Below are positions 17,857-25,428 of a stretch of DNA of 64,000 nt, in pieces. Position 1 is the stretch's first letter. Every line of letters begins with the position of its first letter. The notes under the pieces were generated by a model, which was not told the origin of the DNA, made no database searches, and worked only from the letters and a program-made list of their open reading frames with translations. Source of the stretch: PALSA-1003 sp963741315 (GTDB taxonomy: Bacteria; Pseudomonadota; Gammaproteobacteria; Burkholderiales; Casimicrobiaceae); assembly GCA_963741315.1 (NCBI GenBank), contig CAVUHK010000005.1, positions 650,221-714,220 on the forward strand. The letters are read 5' to 3'. A program made the position numbers and the translations under genes.

Positions 17857-18228
17857 ATGACCTGGACCGCATTCTCGTTCCTGTTCACCGGCGTGCTGCT
17901 CAACGCCGCCGCGCAATTGCTGCTCAAGGCCGGCACCAACGTGCTCGGCGTGATCTCGCTGACCCGCGAAAACTGGCTGGAGCAGGCGGCACGCATGGCG
18001 GTGCAGCCGCACTTCATCGCCGGCGCGGCGTGCTACGTCGTGAGCCTCGTGGTGTGGATCATCGGCCTGTCGCGCGTCCCCGTGTCGATCGCGTATCCGA
18101 TGCTCTCGCTGGGTTACGTGATCAACGCCATCGCGGCGCACTACCTGCTCGGCGAGTCGGTAACGATGGCGCGTTGGCTGGGCATCGGCTTCATCGTGCT
18201 CGGCGTGTGGCTGGTCGCGCGCAGCTGA
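17857..18228 (+). CDS. EamA/SMR-type small membrane protein, ArnE/ArnF-like flippase
   Basis: A 123-aa four-helix membrane protein. TM1 contains LFTGVLLNAAAQLLLKAGTN, typical of small multidrug resistance/EamA proteins, and the end is GIGFIVLGVWLVARS. In enterobacteria, ArnE and ArnF together flip undecaprenyl-phosphate-L-Ara4N across the inner membrane. Only one such gene is present here, so it may act as a homodimer. Its position between arnT and arnB supports the role. Confidence 0.85.
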   Translation: MTWTAFSFLFTGVLLNAAAQLLLKAGTNVLGVISLTRENWLEQAARMAVQPHFIAGAACYVVSLVVWIIGLSRVPVSIAYPMLSLGYVINAIAAHYLLGESVTMARWLGIGFIVLGVWLVARS

Positions 18229-18247
18229 CGGTCGGTTTCTGTACGCC

Positions 18248-19387
18248 ATGCCCACCCCGCTCAAATTCGCCAGTCCCGAACTCGACGAGGCGACCCTCGC
18301 CGGCGTCGCCGACGTGCTGCGCTCGGGCCACCTCGCGAGTGGGCCATGGGTGCGCGACTTCGAAGCGCGGCTTTCGGCGTTTTGCGACGGACGCCCGGTA
18401 CGCGCGCTGACGTCGGCGACTGCCGCCATCGAAGTCGCGTTGCAGTTGGCAGGCATCGGTCCGGGCGCGGAGGTGATCACGTCCGCGCAGAGTTTTTTCA
18501 CCGTGCTCAACATGATCGTCAAGGTCGGCGCGAAGCCGGTGTTCGTCGATTGCGACCTGGTCACCCGCAACATCGACCTGGCGCAGGTCGAGGCCGCGAT
18601 CACGCCGGCCACCCGCGCCATCATTCCCACGCACTATCCAGGCGCGCTGGTGGACATGGATGCGCTCCTTGCGCTGGCGCGCCGGCACAAGCTGCGTGTC
18701 ATCGAGGACGCGGCGCTGGTCATCGGCTCGCGCTGGAAGGGCCGCAACGTCGGCGCATTCGGTGACCTGGTCAGCTTCAGCTTTCACCCAAACAAGAACA
18801 TCACCGCCATCGAGGGCGGCGCGCTGGTCGTCAACAGCGCCGAGGAAGCCGCCCGCGTCGAAGCGCTGCGTTTCCACGGCATCGTGGCGCTCGCCGATGG
18901 GACCCGCGACGTCGCCTTTCCGGGCGGCAAGTTCAACCTGCCCGACGTGAACGCGCGCATCGGGCACGCGCAGCTTGCGCGGCTGCCCGAATTCCTGGCC
19001 AAGCGGCGCCGTCTGGTCGATCGCTACTTCGCGCGCTTCGCGACCGACCCGGCGTGCGTGCTCCCGCCCCGGCCGAGCGCCGGCGATGCGGGCGAACATT
19101 CCTGGAACATGTTCTGCGTGCTGCTGCCGCTGGCCCGAATGCACATCGACCGCCGGCAATTCCGCGACGCGCTGCTCGCGCGCGGCATCGCCACCGGCGT
19201 ATCGTACGAGGCTTTGCACCTGTGCACGCTGGGCCGCAGCCTTGGCGGTCGTGAAGGACAGTTTCCCAATGCAGAACGCATCGCTCGCGAGACCGTCACG
19301 CTGCCGCTGCACACCGCCATGACTGAAGCCGACGTCGATCGCGTCTGTGCGGCCGTCGCCGAGACGATCGCCGGGGGGAGCAAGTGA
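18248..19387 (+). CDS. arnB: UDP-L-Ara4O aminotransferase
   Basis: PLP-dependent DegT/DnrJ/EryC1-family aminotransferase (379 aa) that converts UDP-4-keto-pentose to UDP-L-Ara4N. The Schiff-base lysine is K183 in SFHPNKNITAIEGG, and the PLP-contacting EDAA is at 153-156. Other family segments are ALTSATAAIEVALQLAGIGPG and GEHSWNMFCVLLPL. It lies 19 bases after the ArnE/F-like gene, and its stop overlaps the GTG start of arnC. Confidence 0.95.
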   Translation: MPTPLKFASPELDEATLAGVADVLRSGHLASGPWVRDFEARLSAFCDGRPVRALTSATAAIEVALQLAGIGPGAEVITSAQSFFTVLNMIVKVGAKPVFVDCDLVTRNIDLAQVEAAITPATRAIIPTHYPGALVDMDALLALARRHKLRVIEDAALVIGSRWKGRNVGAFGDLVSFSFHPNKNITAIEGGALVVNSAEEAARVEALRFHGIVALADGTRDVAFPGGKFNLPDVNARIGHAQLARLPEFLAKRRRLVDRYFARFATDPACVLPPRPSAGDAGEHSWNMFCVLLPLARMHIDRRQFRDALLARGIATGVSYEALHLCTLGRSLGGREGQFPNAERIARETVTLPLHTAMTEADVDRVCAAVAETIAGGSK

Positions 19388-20352
19388 ACATTACGCCGCC
19401 GCTCGTTTCAGTCGTCGTTCCCGTCTACAACGAGGAAGCCGGACTTCAGCGTCTGTTCGATCGGCTCTATCCCGCGCTCGACGGTCTGGGCTGTGCCTAC
19501 GAGGTCATCTTCGTCAACGATGGCAGTCGCGACCGCTCGGCGGCGATCCTCAGGGACCAGTTCGCCCGGCGCGCCGACGTGACGCGGGTGATCCTGCTCA
19601 ACGGCAACTACGGCCAGCACATGGCGATCGTCGCCGGCTTCGAGCATTGCCGCGGCGAACGCATCGTCACGCTCGATGCCGACCTGCAGAATCCTCCCGA
19701 GGACATCGGCAAGCTGCTTGTCGCCATGGACACCGGCCACGACTACGTCGGCAGCATTCGCCTCGACCGCGAGGATTCGTGGTGGCGGCGACTGGCGTCC
19801 AAGGCGATGAACCGCGTGCGCGAGCGCATCACGCGCATCAAGATGACCGACCAGGGGTGCATGCTGCGCGCCTACAGCCGCGACATCGTCGATGCGATCG
19901 TCGCCTCGCGCGAAGTAAGCACCTTCATTCCGGCACTGGCCTACACCTACGCATACAGTCCCACCGAGATCGAAGTCGGTCACGCCGAACGCGCAGCGGG
20001 CGAATCGAAGTACTCGCTCTACAAGCTGATCCGCCTGAACTTCGACCTGATCACCGGTTTCTCGCTGGTGCCGCTGCAGGCATTTTCGATGTTCGGCATG
20101 CTCGTCTCGGCCGGTGCGCTCGTGACCTATCTGGTCGTCATCGTCGACCGGTTGGTGCTTTCCGGTTGGCGCGAGGGCATGGCAACGCTGTGGGACCGCG
20201 ACATCCTCGCCTTTTTCCTGATCGGCATGCTGCTCTTCGGGTTGGGTCTGATCGGCGAATATGTGGGTCGCATCTACCTGCAGGTACGACAGCGGCCGCG
20301 CTACGTGATCCAGGCGCTGCTCGAGCAAGCGCCAGACACCCGAGCGCCATGA
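19384..20352 (+). CDS. arnC: undecaprenyl-phosphate 4-deoxy-4-formamido-L-arabinose transferase
   Basis: GT2 glycosyltransferase (322 aa) that loads formylated L-Ara4N onto undecaprenyl phosphate at the cytoplasmic face. VVPVYNEEAG (11-20), FVNDGSRDRS and the metal motif DADLQNP (98-104) are present, followed by two C-terminal helices (about 222-255 and 275-300). It starts with GTG overlapping the arnB stop. Its own stop overlaps the next ATG (ATGA), so translation is coupled on both sides. Confidence 0.95.
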   Translation: MNITPPLVSVVVPVYNEEAGLQRLFDRLYPALDGLGCAYEVIFVNDGSRDRSAAILRDQFARRADVTRVILLNGNYGQHMAIVAGFEHCRGERIVTLDADLQNPPEDIGKLLVAMDTGHDYVGSIRLDREDSWWRRLASKAMNRVRERITRIKMTDQGCMLRAYSRDIVDAIVASREVSTFIPALAYTYAYSPTEIEVGHAERAAGESKYSLYKLIRLNFDLITGFSLVPLQAFSMFGMLVSAGALVTYLVVIVDRLVLSGWREGMATLWDRDILAFFLIGMLLFGLGLIGEYVGRIYLQVRQRPRYVIQALLEQAPDTRAP

Positions 20353-21278
20353 CGCGTGCGGTCGTTTTCGGCTACCACAACGTCGGCGTCCGCTGCCTGA
20401 AGGTCCTGCTCTCGCAGGGCATCGAGATTCCACTGGTAGTCACTCACGATGACGCACCGGGCGAGACGATCTGGTTCGACAGCGTTGCCGGGGTGGCGGC
20501 CGAGCACGGCATTCCCGCCGTTGCGCCCGCCGATCCGAATACTGCCGACTTCGTCGACCGCGTCGCCGCCGCGAGACCCGAGTTCATTTTCTCGTTCTAT
20601 TATCGGCAAATGCTCAAGCGCCCGATGCTGGCGCTGGCGCCGCGAGGCGCGCTGAATATGCACGGCTCGCTGCTGCCCAAGTATCGTGGCCGCGTTCCCG
20701 TGAATTGGGCGATCATCCACGGCGAAACCGAAACCGGCGCGACGCTGCACTACATGACCGAGAAGCCCGACGACGGCGACATCGTGGCGCAGACTGCGGT
20801 GCCGATTCTCATGGACGATACGGCGGGCGAAGTTTTCAACAAGGTGACGGTGGCCGCGGAAATGACGCTGCATCGAGCGCTTCCGGGATTGGTGTCAGGC
20901 AGCGCGCCGCGCATTCCCCAGCAGCGCGGAAGCGGCAGCTATTTCGGTGGCCGCAAGCCCGAAGATGGCGTCATCGACTGGATGCAAAGTGCCGCCGCCA
21001 TTCACAATCTGGTACGCGCCGTGGCGCCGCCGTACCCTGGCGCTACGACCACGATCGGCGATGTGTCGGCGAAAATTCTCAGGACGCAGCTCGTCGATGC
21101 GTCGACGCCCGCGGTCACGCCGTCGCTGGAGCTGGCTCACGGCCGACTGATCGCGCGCTGCGGAGGTGGAGGTACGCTGGCAATCCTGGCGCTCGAACTC
21201 GAAGGTCGCGGCATCGATCCATTGACACTCTCCGCACGCCTGCCGCATCAACTGCCGGCGCGCGTCGTCGTCCAGTAG
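20349..21278 (+). CDS. arnA: UDP-L-Ara4N formyltransferase (stand-alone ArnA N-terminal domain)
   Basis: Formyl-THF-dependent formyltransferase (309 aa), equal to the N-terminal half of enterobacterial ArnA. The catalytic triad is recognisable as N103 and H105 in GALNMHGSLLPKYRG and D141 in TEKPDDGDIVAQ. A C-terminal OB-like subdomain follows. Here the two ArnA activities are separate genes; the decarboxylase half is at 21964-23007, with a TMEM175-like gene between. The ATG overlaps the arnC stop by 4 bases. Confidence 0.93.
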   Translation: MTRAVVFGYHNVGVRCLKVLLSQGIEIPLVVTHDDAPGETIWFDSVAGVAAEHGIPAVAPADPNTADFVDRVAAARPEFIFSFYYRQMLKRPMLALAPRGALNMHGSLLPKYRGRVPVNWAIIHGETETGATLHYMTEKPDDGDIVAQTAVPILMDDTAGEVFNKVTVAAEMTLHRALPGLVSGSAPRIPQQRGSGSYFGGRKPEDGVIDWMQSAAAIHNLVRAVAPPYPGATTTIGDVSAKILRTQLVDASTPAVTPSLELAHGRLIARCGGGGTLAILALELEGRGIDPLTLSARLPHQLPARVVVQ

Positions 21279-21283
21279 CGACA

Positions 21284-21955
21284 ATGAGCGAAGAAAGCGA
21301 TGCCGACTCGTTTGCCGCCGGGGGCATGGCGAAGAATCGCGTCGAAGCGCTTGTCGATGGCATCTTCGGCGTCGCGATGACCCTGCTGGTACTCGACGTC
21401 AAACTCCCCCAGGGACTGCCGCTCGACACCGACGCCGCAATGCGCGCTCAACTCCTTGGTCTGAGCGGCAATTTTCGTATCTATCTCATCAGCTTCGTCG
21501 TTCTCGGGCTGTATTGGATCGGGCACCACCTGCAATTCCACCTGGTGCGCAGCGTCGATCGAGTGATGCTCTGGATCAACCTGTGCTTCATGTTTGGCAT
21601 CACCATGATTCCCTTCTCGACGAGCGTGCTGGGCGAGTACGGAGACCTGCGCTCGTCAGCGATCGTCTACGGCCTGAACCTGCTCTGGCTGGCATTGCTC
21701 TATTGGATCCAGATCGCCTATCTGGAACGCAATCCGCACCTCGCCACGACCGCGTTTACACCGACGCTCGCGCGGCAGTTCAAGCGGCGAGTGGCGTGGT
21801 TCATCGCCATACCGATCATCAGCGTCGCGGTGGCGTTCTTCAACGCCTGGCTCGCGGTGCATCTTTACTTCCTGATGGCGATAGTCGGCCTGCTTCCGGG
21901 TAGAATCACGCGCAGCAAGCACGTCCCTGCCCATTCGAAGCGTCCCGGCGACTAG
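21284..21955 (+). CDS. TMEM175/DUF1211-family membrane protein inside the arn operon
   Basis: Predicted six-helix membrane protein (223 aa) of the TMEM175 potassium-channel family. The first helix has KNRVEALVDGIFGVAMTLLV; the usual RxxxFSDGVxAI signature is altered (LVDG in place of FSDG). Later YWIGHHLQFHLVRSVDR matches the family's YWxxHH segment. It starts 5 bases after one arnA half and ends 8 bases before the other, so it must be co-transcribed with the arn genes. Whether it serves L-Ara4N transport or is a passenger is unknown. Confidence 0.85.
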   Translation: MSEESDADSFAAGGMAKNRVEALVDGIFGVAMTLLVLDVKLPQGLPLDTDAAMRAQLLGLSGNFRIYLISFVVLGLYWIGHHLQFHLVRSVDRVMLWINLCFMFGITMIPFSTSVLGEYGDLRSSAIVYGLNLLWLALLYWIQIAYLERNPHLATTAFTPTLARQFKRRVAWFIAIPIISVAVAFFNAWLAVHLYFLMAIVGLLPGRITRSKHVPAHSKRPGD

Positions 21956-21963
21956 CAGCCCCA

Positions 21964-23007
21964 ATGAAGCGCATCCTGATCCTCGGCGTCAACGGTTTCA
22001 TCGGCCACCACCTGTCCAAGCGGATCATCGCGAGTACGGACTGGGAAATCTTCGGCATGGACATGCAGACCGATCGCATCGCCGACCTGATGGATGAGAA
22101 GCGCTTTCACTTCTTCGAAGGCGACATCACCATCAACCGCGAGTGGATCGAATATCACATCAAGAAGTGCGACACGGTCCTGCCGCTGGTGGCGATCGCC
22201 ACGCCGGCCACCTACGTGCGCGAGCCGCTGCGTGTGTTCGAACTCGATTTCGAGGCCAACCTGCCGATCGTCCGCGCCTGCGTGCGCTACAAGAAGCGCG
22301 TCGTGTTTCCCTCGACTTCCGAGGTCTACGGCATGTCGCGCGACGAGGAATTCGATTCGGAGGCGTCCGACCTGGTGCTGGGACCGATCAACAAGCCGCG
22401 CTGGATCTACTCTTGCGCGAAGCAATTGATGGACCGCGTGATCCACGCCTACGGCATGCAGGAAGGACTCGACTACACGCTGTTCCGGCCCTTCAACTGG
22501 ATCGGTGCGGGGCTCGATTCGATCAACACCGCCAAGGAAGGCAGTTCGCGCGTCATCACCCAGTTCCTCGGCCACATCGTGCGCGGCGAGCCGATCAAGC
22601 TGGTCGACGGCGGCACCCAGAAACGCGCCTTCACCTACATCGACGATGGCATCGCTGCATTGCTCAAGATCATCGCCAACGAGAACAACATCGCCAGCGG
22701 AAAGATCTACAACATCGGCAACCCGAAGAACAATTTCTCGGTCAAGGAAGTCGCGCGGATGATGCTCGACCTGGCGCTGACCTACCCCGAGTATCGCGAC
22801 AGCGCGAAGCAGGTGCGCCTGCTCGAAACTACCGCCGACGACTACTACGGCAAGGGCTACCAGGACGTACAGAACCGCGTGCCTAAGATCACCAACACCA
22901 GCGCGGACCTCGACTGGAAGCCGGTGGTGCCGATGGACGCCGCGCTCAAGCACATCTTCGACGCGTATCGCGGTCAGGTAGCCGAAGCCCGCCGTCTCGT
23001 CGACTGA
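21964..23007 (+). CDS. arnA: UDP-glucuronate decarboxylase (stand-alone ArnA C-terminal domain)
   Basis: Extended SDR enzyme (347 aa) that oxidatively decarboxylates UDP-GlcA to the UDP-4-keto-pentose used by ArnB. NAD-binding is GVNGFIG (8-14). The active site has PSTSEVYG (116-123) and Y149/K153 in YSCAKQL. EGSSRVITQF and DGGTQKRAFTYIDDG match ArnA and related decarboxylases. It corresponds to the C-terminal half of enterobacterial ArnA. arnD follows 9 bases later. Confidence 0.94.
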   Translation: MKRILILGVNGFIGHHLSKRIIASTDWEIFGMDMQTDRIADLMDEKRFHFFEGDITINREWIEYHIKKCDTVLPLVAIATPATYVREPLRVFELDFEANLPIVRACVRYKKRVVFPSTSEVYGMSRDEEFDSEASDLVLGPINKPRWIYSCAKQLMDRVIHAYGMQEGLDYTLFRPFNWIGAGLDSINTAKEGSSRVITQFLGHIVRGEPIKLVDGGTQKRAFTYIDDGIAALLKIIANENNIASGKIYNIGNPKNNFSVKEVARMMLDLALTYPEYRDSAKQVRLLETTADDYYGKGYQDVQNRVPKITNTSADLDWKPVVPMDAALKHIFDAYRGQVAEARRLVD

Positions 23008-23016
23008 GGACGGCGC

Positions 23017-23949
23017 ATGATGCTGGCGCTGAAAATAGACGTCGACACGCTGCGCGGCACGCGCGAAGGCGTGCCGCGGCTGGTCGAACTGCTGCGCCGC
23101 CACGGCGCGGGCGCGACTTTCCTGTTCAGCGTCGGGCCCGATCATACCGGCCGCGCGATCCGGCGCGTGTTTCGCCCCGGCTTCGTGAGCAAGGTCAAGC
23201 GCACGTCGGTCGTGCAGCACTACGGCATGAAGACATTGATGTACGGAACGCTGCTGCCCGGACCGGACATCGGTCAACGCGCCGGCGACGTCATGCGCCA
23301 CGTCCGCGATGAGGGTTTCGAGGTTGGCGTGCATAGCTGGGACCACACCAAGTGGCAGGACGGCGTCGCCGCCGCCGACGCCGAGTGGACCGGCAAGCAG
23401 ATGCTGCTAGCCTGCGAGCGCTTCACCGAGATCTTCAAGGAAGAGCCGCGTGCGCACGGCGCCGCCGGCTGGCAGATGAACCTGTACGCATTCCGCATGT
23501 CGCAAGCGCTGGGCTTTGACTACTGTTCCGACGGGCGCGGGACGCATCCGCATCTGCCGGTGTGGAATGCCGAGCTGATCCGCTGCCCGCAGTTTCCGAC
23601 CACGCTGCCCACACTCGACGAACTCATCGGTACCGACGGTATCACCGAAACCAACGTCGCCGAGAAGTTGCTGGCGCTGACCGCAACGCCGCCGGCACAC
23701 GGCCATGTGTTCACACTGCACGCCGAGCTCGAGGGTATGCTGCTCGCGCCGGTACTCGAGCGGCTCATCGATGGCTGGAAAGCACAGGGCTACGCCGTCA
23801 CGTCGATGCGCAGGCTCTACGAAACCGTGCAGGCGCTGGCGCTGCCGCGCCACGAGGTCGGCACAGGCACGATTCCCGGACGCAGCGGCACGTTGCTCAC
23901 GCAGGGCATCGAATTTCTCGGCGACGTGAACCTGGCCGCCGCCAACTGA
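23017..23949 (+). CDS. arnD: 4-deoxy-4-formamido-L-arabinose-phosphoundecaprenol deformylase
   Basis: Polysaccharide-deacetylase (NodB-fold) enzyme (310 aa) that removes the formyl group from the lipid-linked sugar so it can be flipped and used by ArnT. ALKIDVDTLRGTREGVPRL carries the metal-binding aspartates, and EVGVHSWDHTKWQ the histidine motif. PRAHGAAGWQMN and the final HVFTLHAELEG segment are typical of ArnD. It is the last gene of the operon, followed by a weak hairpin with a T-run. Confidence 0.94.
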   Translation: MMLALKIDVDTLRGTREGVPRLVELLRRHGAGATFLFSVGPDHTGRAIRRVFRPGFVSKVKRTSVVQHYGMKTLMYGTLLPGPDIGQRAGDVMRHVRDEGFEVGVHSWDHTKWQDGVAAADAEWTGKQMLLACERFTEIFKEEPRAHGAAGWQMNLYAFRMSQALGFDYCSDGRGTHPHLPVWNAELIRCPQFPTTLPTLDELIGTDGITETNVAEKLLALTATPPAHGHVFTLHAELEGMLLAPVLERLIDGWKAQGYAVTSMRRLYETVQALALPRHEVGTGTIPGRSGTLLTQGIEFLGDVNLAAAN

Positions 23950-23961
23950 CTGCTGTAGCGC

Positions 23962-23987
23962 CGGCGAAGTGCGCCGCGTCGCTTTTT
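23962..23987 (+). terminator. weak terminator-like hairpin after arnD
   Basis: CGGCG, five-base loop, CGCCG, then six other bases and TTTTT (23983-23987), thirteen bases after the arnD stop. The stem is short and the T-run is not adjacent, so this is only a weak candidate for the end of the arn transcript. Confidence 0.25.
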
Positions 23988-24010
23988 AGGTCCACTTCGA
24001 GGAGCCGAGC

Positions 24011-24463
24011 ATGGCACAGAAAAAAGTCGCGGATTTCTCAGCTGCCGCCACCGGCGGCACGTTCAAGCTTTCCGATCACAAGGGTCACCCGGTCGTGATC
24101 TATTTCTATCCCAAAGACAACACCCCAGGGTGCACCACCGAAGGCATGCAATTCCGCGACCTGTATCGGCAGTTCGCCAAGGCGGGCGCGGTGGTGGTCG
24201 GCGTGTCGCGCGACAGCATGAAATCGCACGAGAATTTCGCGGCCAAGATGGAGTTTCCGTTCGCGCTCCTTTCCGATCCGGATGAAAAGCTGTGCGCGCA
24301 GTTCGGCGTCATCAAGATGAAGAACATGTACGGAAAGCAGGTCAGGGGCATCGAGCGCTCGACCTTCCTGATTGCCGCGGATGGCACTTTGGCTGCGGAG
24401 TGGCGGGGCGTGAAAGCTGATGGCCACGCGGCCGAGGTATTGAAGGCTGTAAAAGCGCTTTAG
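24011..24463 (+). CDS. bcp: thioredoxin-dependent peroxiredoxin, BCP/PrxQ type
   Basis: Thiol peroxidase (150 aa) that reduces H2O2 and organic peroxides in the cytoplasm. The peroxidatic cysteine is C41 in FYPKDNTPGCTTEG. The resolving cysteine that E. coli BCP has five residues later is absent (M46), so it would act as a 1-Cys type or use C95 in KLCAQFG. R117-containing RGIERSTFLI completes the active site. ATG with GAGGAGC just upstream. Confidence 0.95.
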   Translation: MAQKKVADFSAAATGGTFKLSDHKGHPVVIYFYPKDNTPGCTTEGMQFRDLYRQFAKAGAVVVGVSRDSMKSHENFAAKMEFPFALLSDPDEKLCAQFGVIKMKNMYGKQVRGIERSTFLIAADGTLAAEWRGVKADGHAAEVLKAVKAL

Positions 24464-24621
24464 AGGCGCGTTGATCGCGGCCGGCGCGTCACTGATCGAC
24501 TGCGTCACCAAGCGCGCTCGCTGCGGCAAGTCAGCCTTTCGGTGTCGAGAATGCTTACACCAAAGTCTTCTTGACCCTGCGGAGCAACCGCATCCCAATA
24601 TCAATCAATAGCTTGCGACTG

Positions 24622-24637
24622 TGGCGTACATCTTGCA
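24622..24637 (+). promoter_or_regulatory. sigma-54 promoter for the PEP-CTERM gene
   Basis: TGGCGTACATCTTGCA has the invariant GG and GC separated by exactly 10 bases, the -24/-12 pattern of RpoN promoters (consensus TGGCAC-N5-TTGCW). It lies about 40 bases upstream of the PEP-CTERM start. In other betaproteobacteria PEP-CTERM genes are known to be controlled by RpoN with the PrsK/PrsR system, which makes this site credible. Confidence 0.65.
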
Positions 24638-24674
24638 TGTGGCCTACAGCTTTTCCTCGCGCGGAGGTGTCATC

Positions 24675-25262
24675 ATGAAACGTCTGTCGACGTGCGTCTT
24701 GCTAACGGTAGCATTGCTGGCTTTCGCCCCTCTTGGCCAAGCGACTCCGTACACCTTTTTTGCGACCTTAGCCGGAGCCAACGAGTCGCCGCCCATTGTC
24801 TCCCCCGGCACCGGCTTCGCCATCGTCATGCTGGACACCACCACTCACCTGATGGAAGTAATCGTTAGTTTCAGTGGGCTCACTACAGGCAACACGGCAT
24901 CACACATTCATTGCTGCATCCCGGTTGGAGGGAACGCCGGAGTTGCCACGACGACTCCAACGTTTACCGGTTTTCCGAGTGGCACTACCAGCGGGTTCTA
25001 CGATCACATTTTCAATCTGACTTTGGCGTCGTCGTACAACCCGGCCTTCGTAACCCTCAACGGCGGTCTCGCCGGCGCCGAAGCGGCGCTGATCGCGGGC
25101 ATGCTTGCGGGACAGTCGTACCTGAACATTCACACCACCCAAAACCCCGGTGGCGAGATCCGGGGTTTTCTCGCGTTGGTCATTCCGGAACCCGGCACTG
25201 TGCTGCTGCTCGGTATTGGCCTGGTGGGGCTTGCTCTGGCGCGTCGCCGCAGCTCGCGCTGA
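24675..25262 (+). CDS. CHRD domain protein with PEP-CTERM sorting signal
   Basis: Exported protein (195 aa). A signal peptide (MKRLSTCVLLTVALLAFAPLGQA) leads a CHRD domain: FFATLAGANESPPIVSPGTG, then NTASHIHCCIPVGGN and SYLNIHTTQNPGGEIRGFL. It ends with the exosortase signal PEPGTVLLLGIGLVGLALARRR. CHRD domains occur in chordin and in bacterial extracellular proteins; function unknown. The ATG with GGAGG upstream is preferred over one 54 bases earlier. Base composition is less GC-rich than the neighbours, and it sits between bcp and phoH, so it may be a later insertion. Needs an exosortase (EpsH/XrtA) encoded elsewhere. Confidence 0.9.
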   Translation: MKRLSTCVLLTVALLAFAPLGQATPYTFFATLAGANESPPIVSPGTGFAIVMLDTTTHLMEVIVSFSGLTTGNTASHIHCCIPVGGNAGVATTTPTFTGFPSGTTSGFYDHIFNLTLASSYNPAFVTLNGGLAGAEAALIAGMLAGQSYLNIHTTQNPGGEIRGFLALVIPEPGTVLLLGIGLVGLALARRRSSR

Positions 25263-25428
25263 TCGACTCCCGGCTGTGTCCTTGGGACGGTCGCGTCGGT
25301 GACGTGACTGTTCCGTTTCCACCACAAACTCTTCCGTTGCACCGCAACGTCGACCACAAGTTCTTGTGTTCCAGGATGTGGCTGGCTAGCATGGAGTCGA
25401 ACTCCCGCCACCCTGCCCCAGGAGCCCC

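Noticed and set aside
23962..23987. Firm terminator after arnD
   Set aside because: Five-base stem and a T-run separated from it by six bases; kept only as a weak feature.
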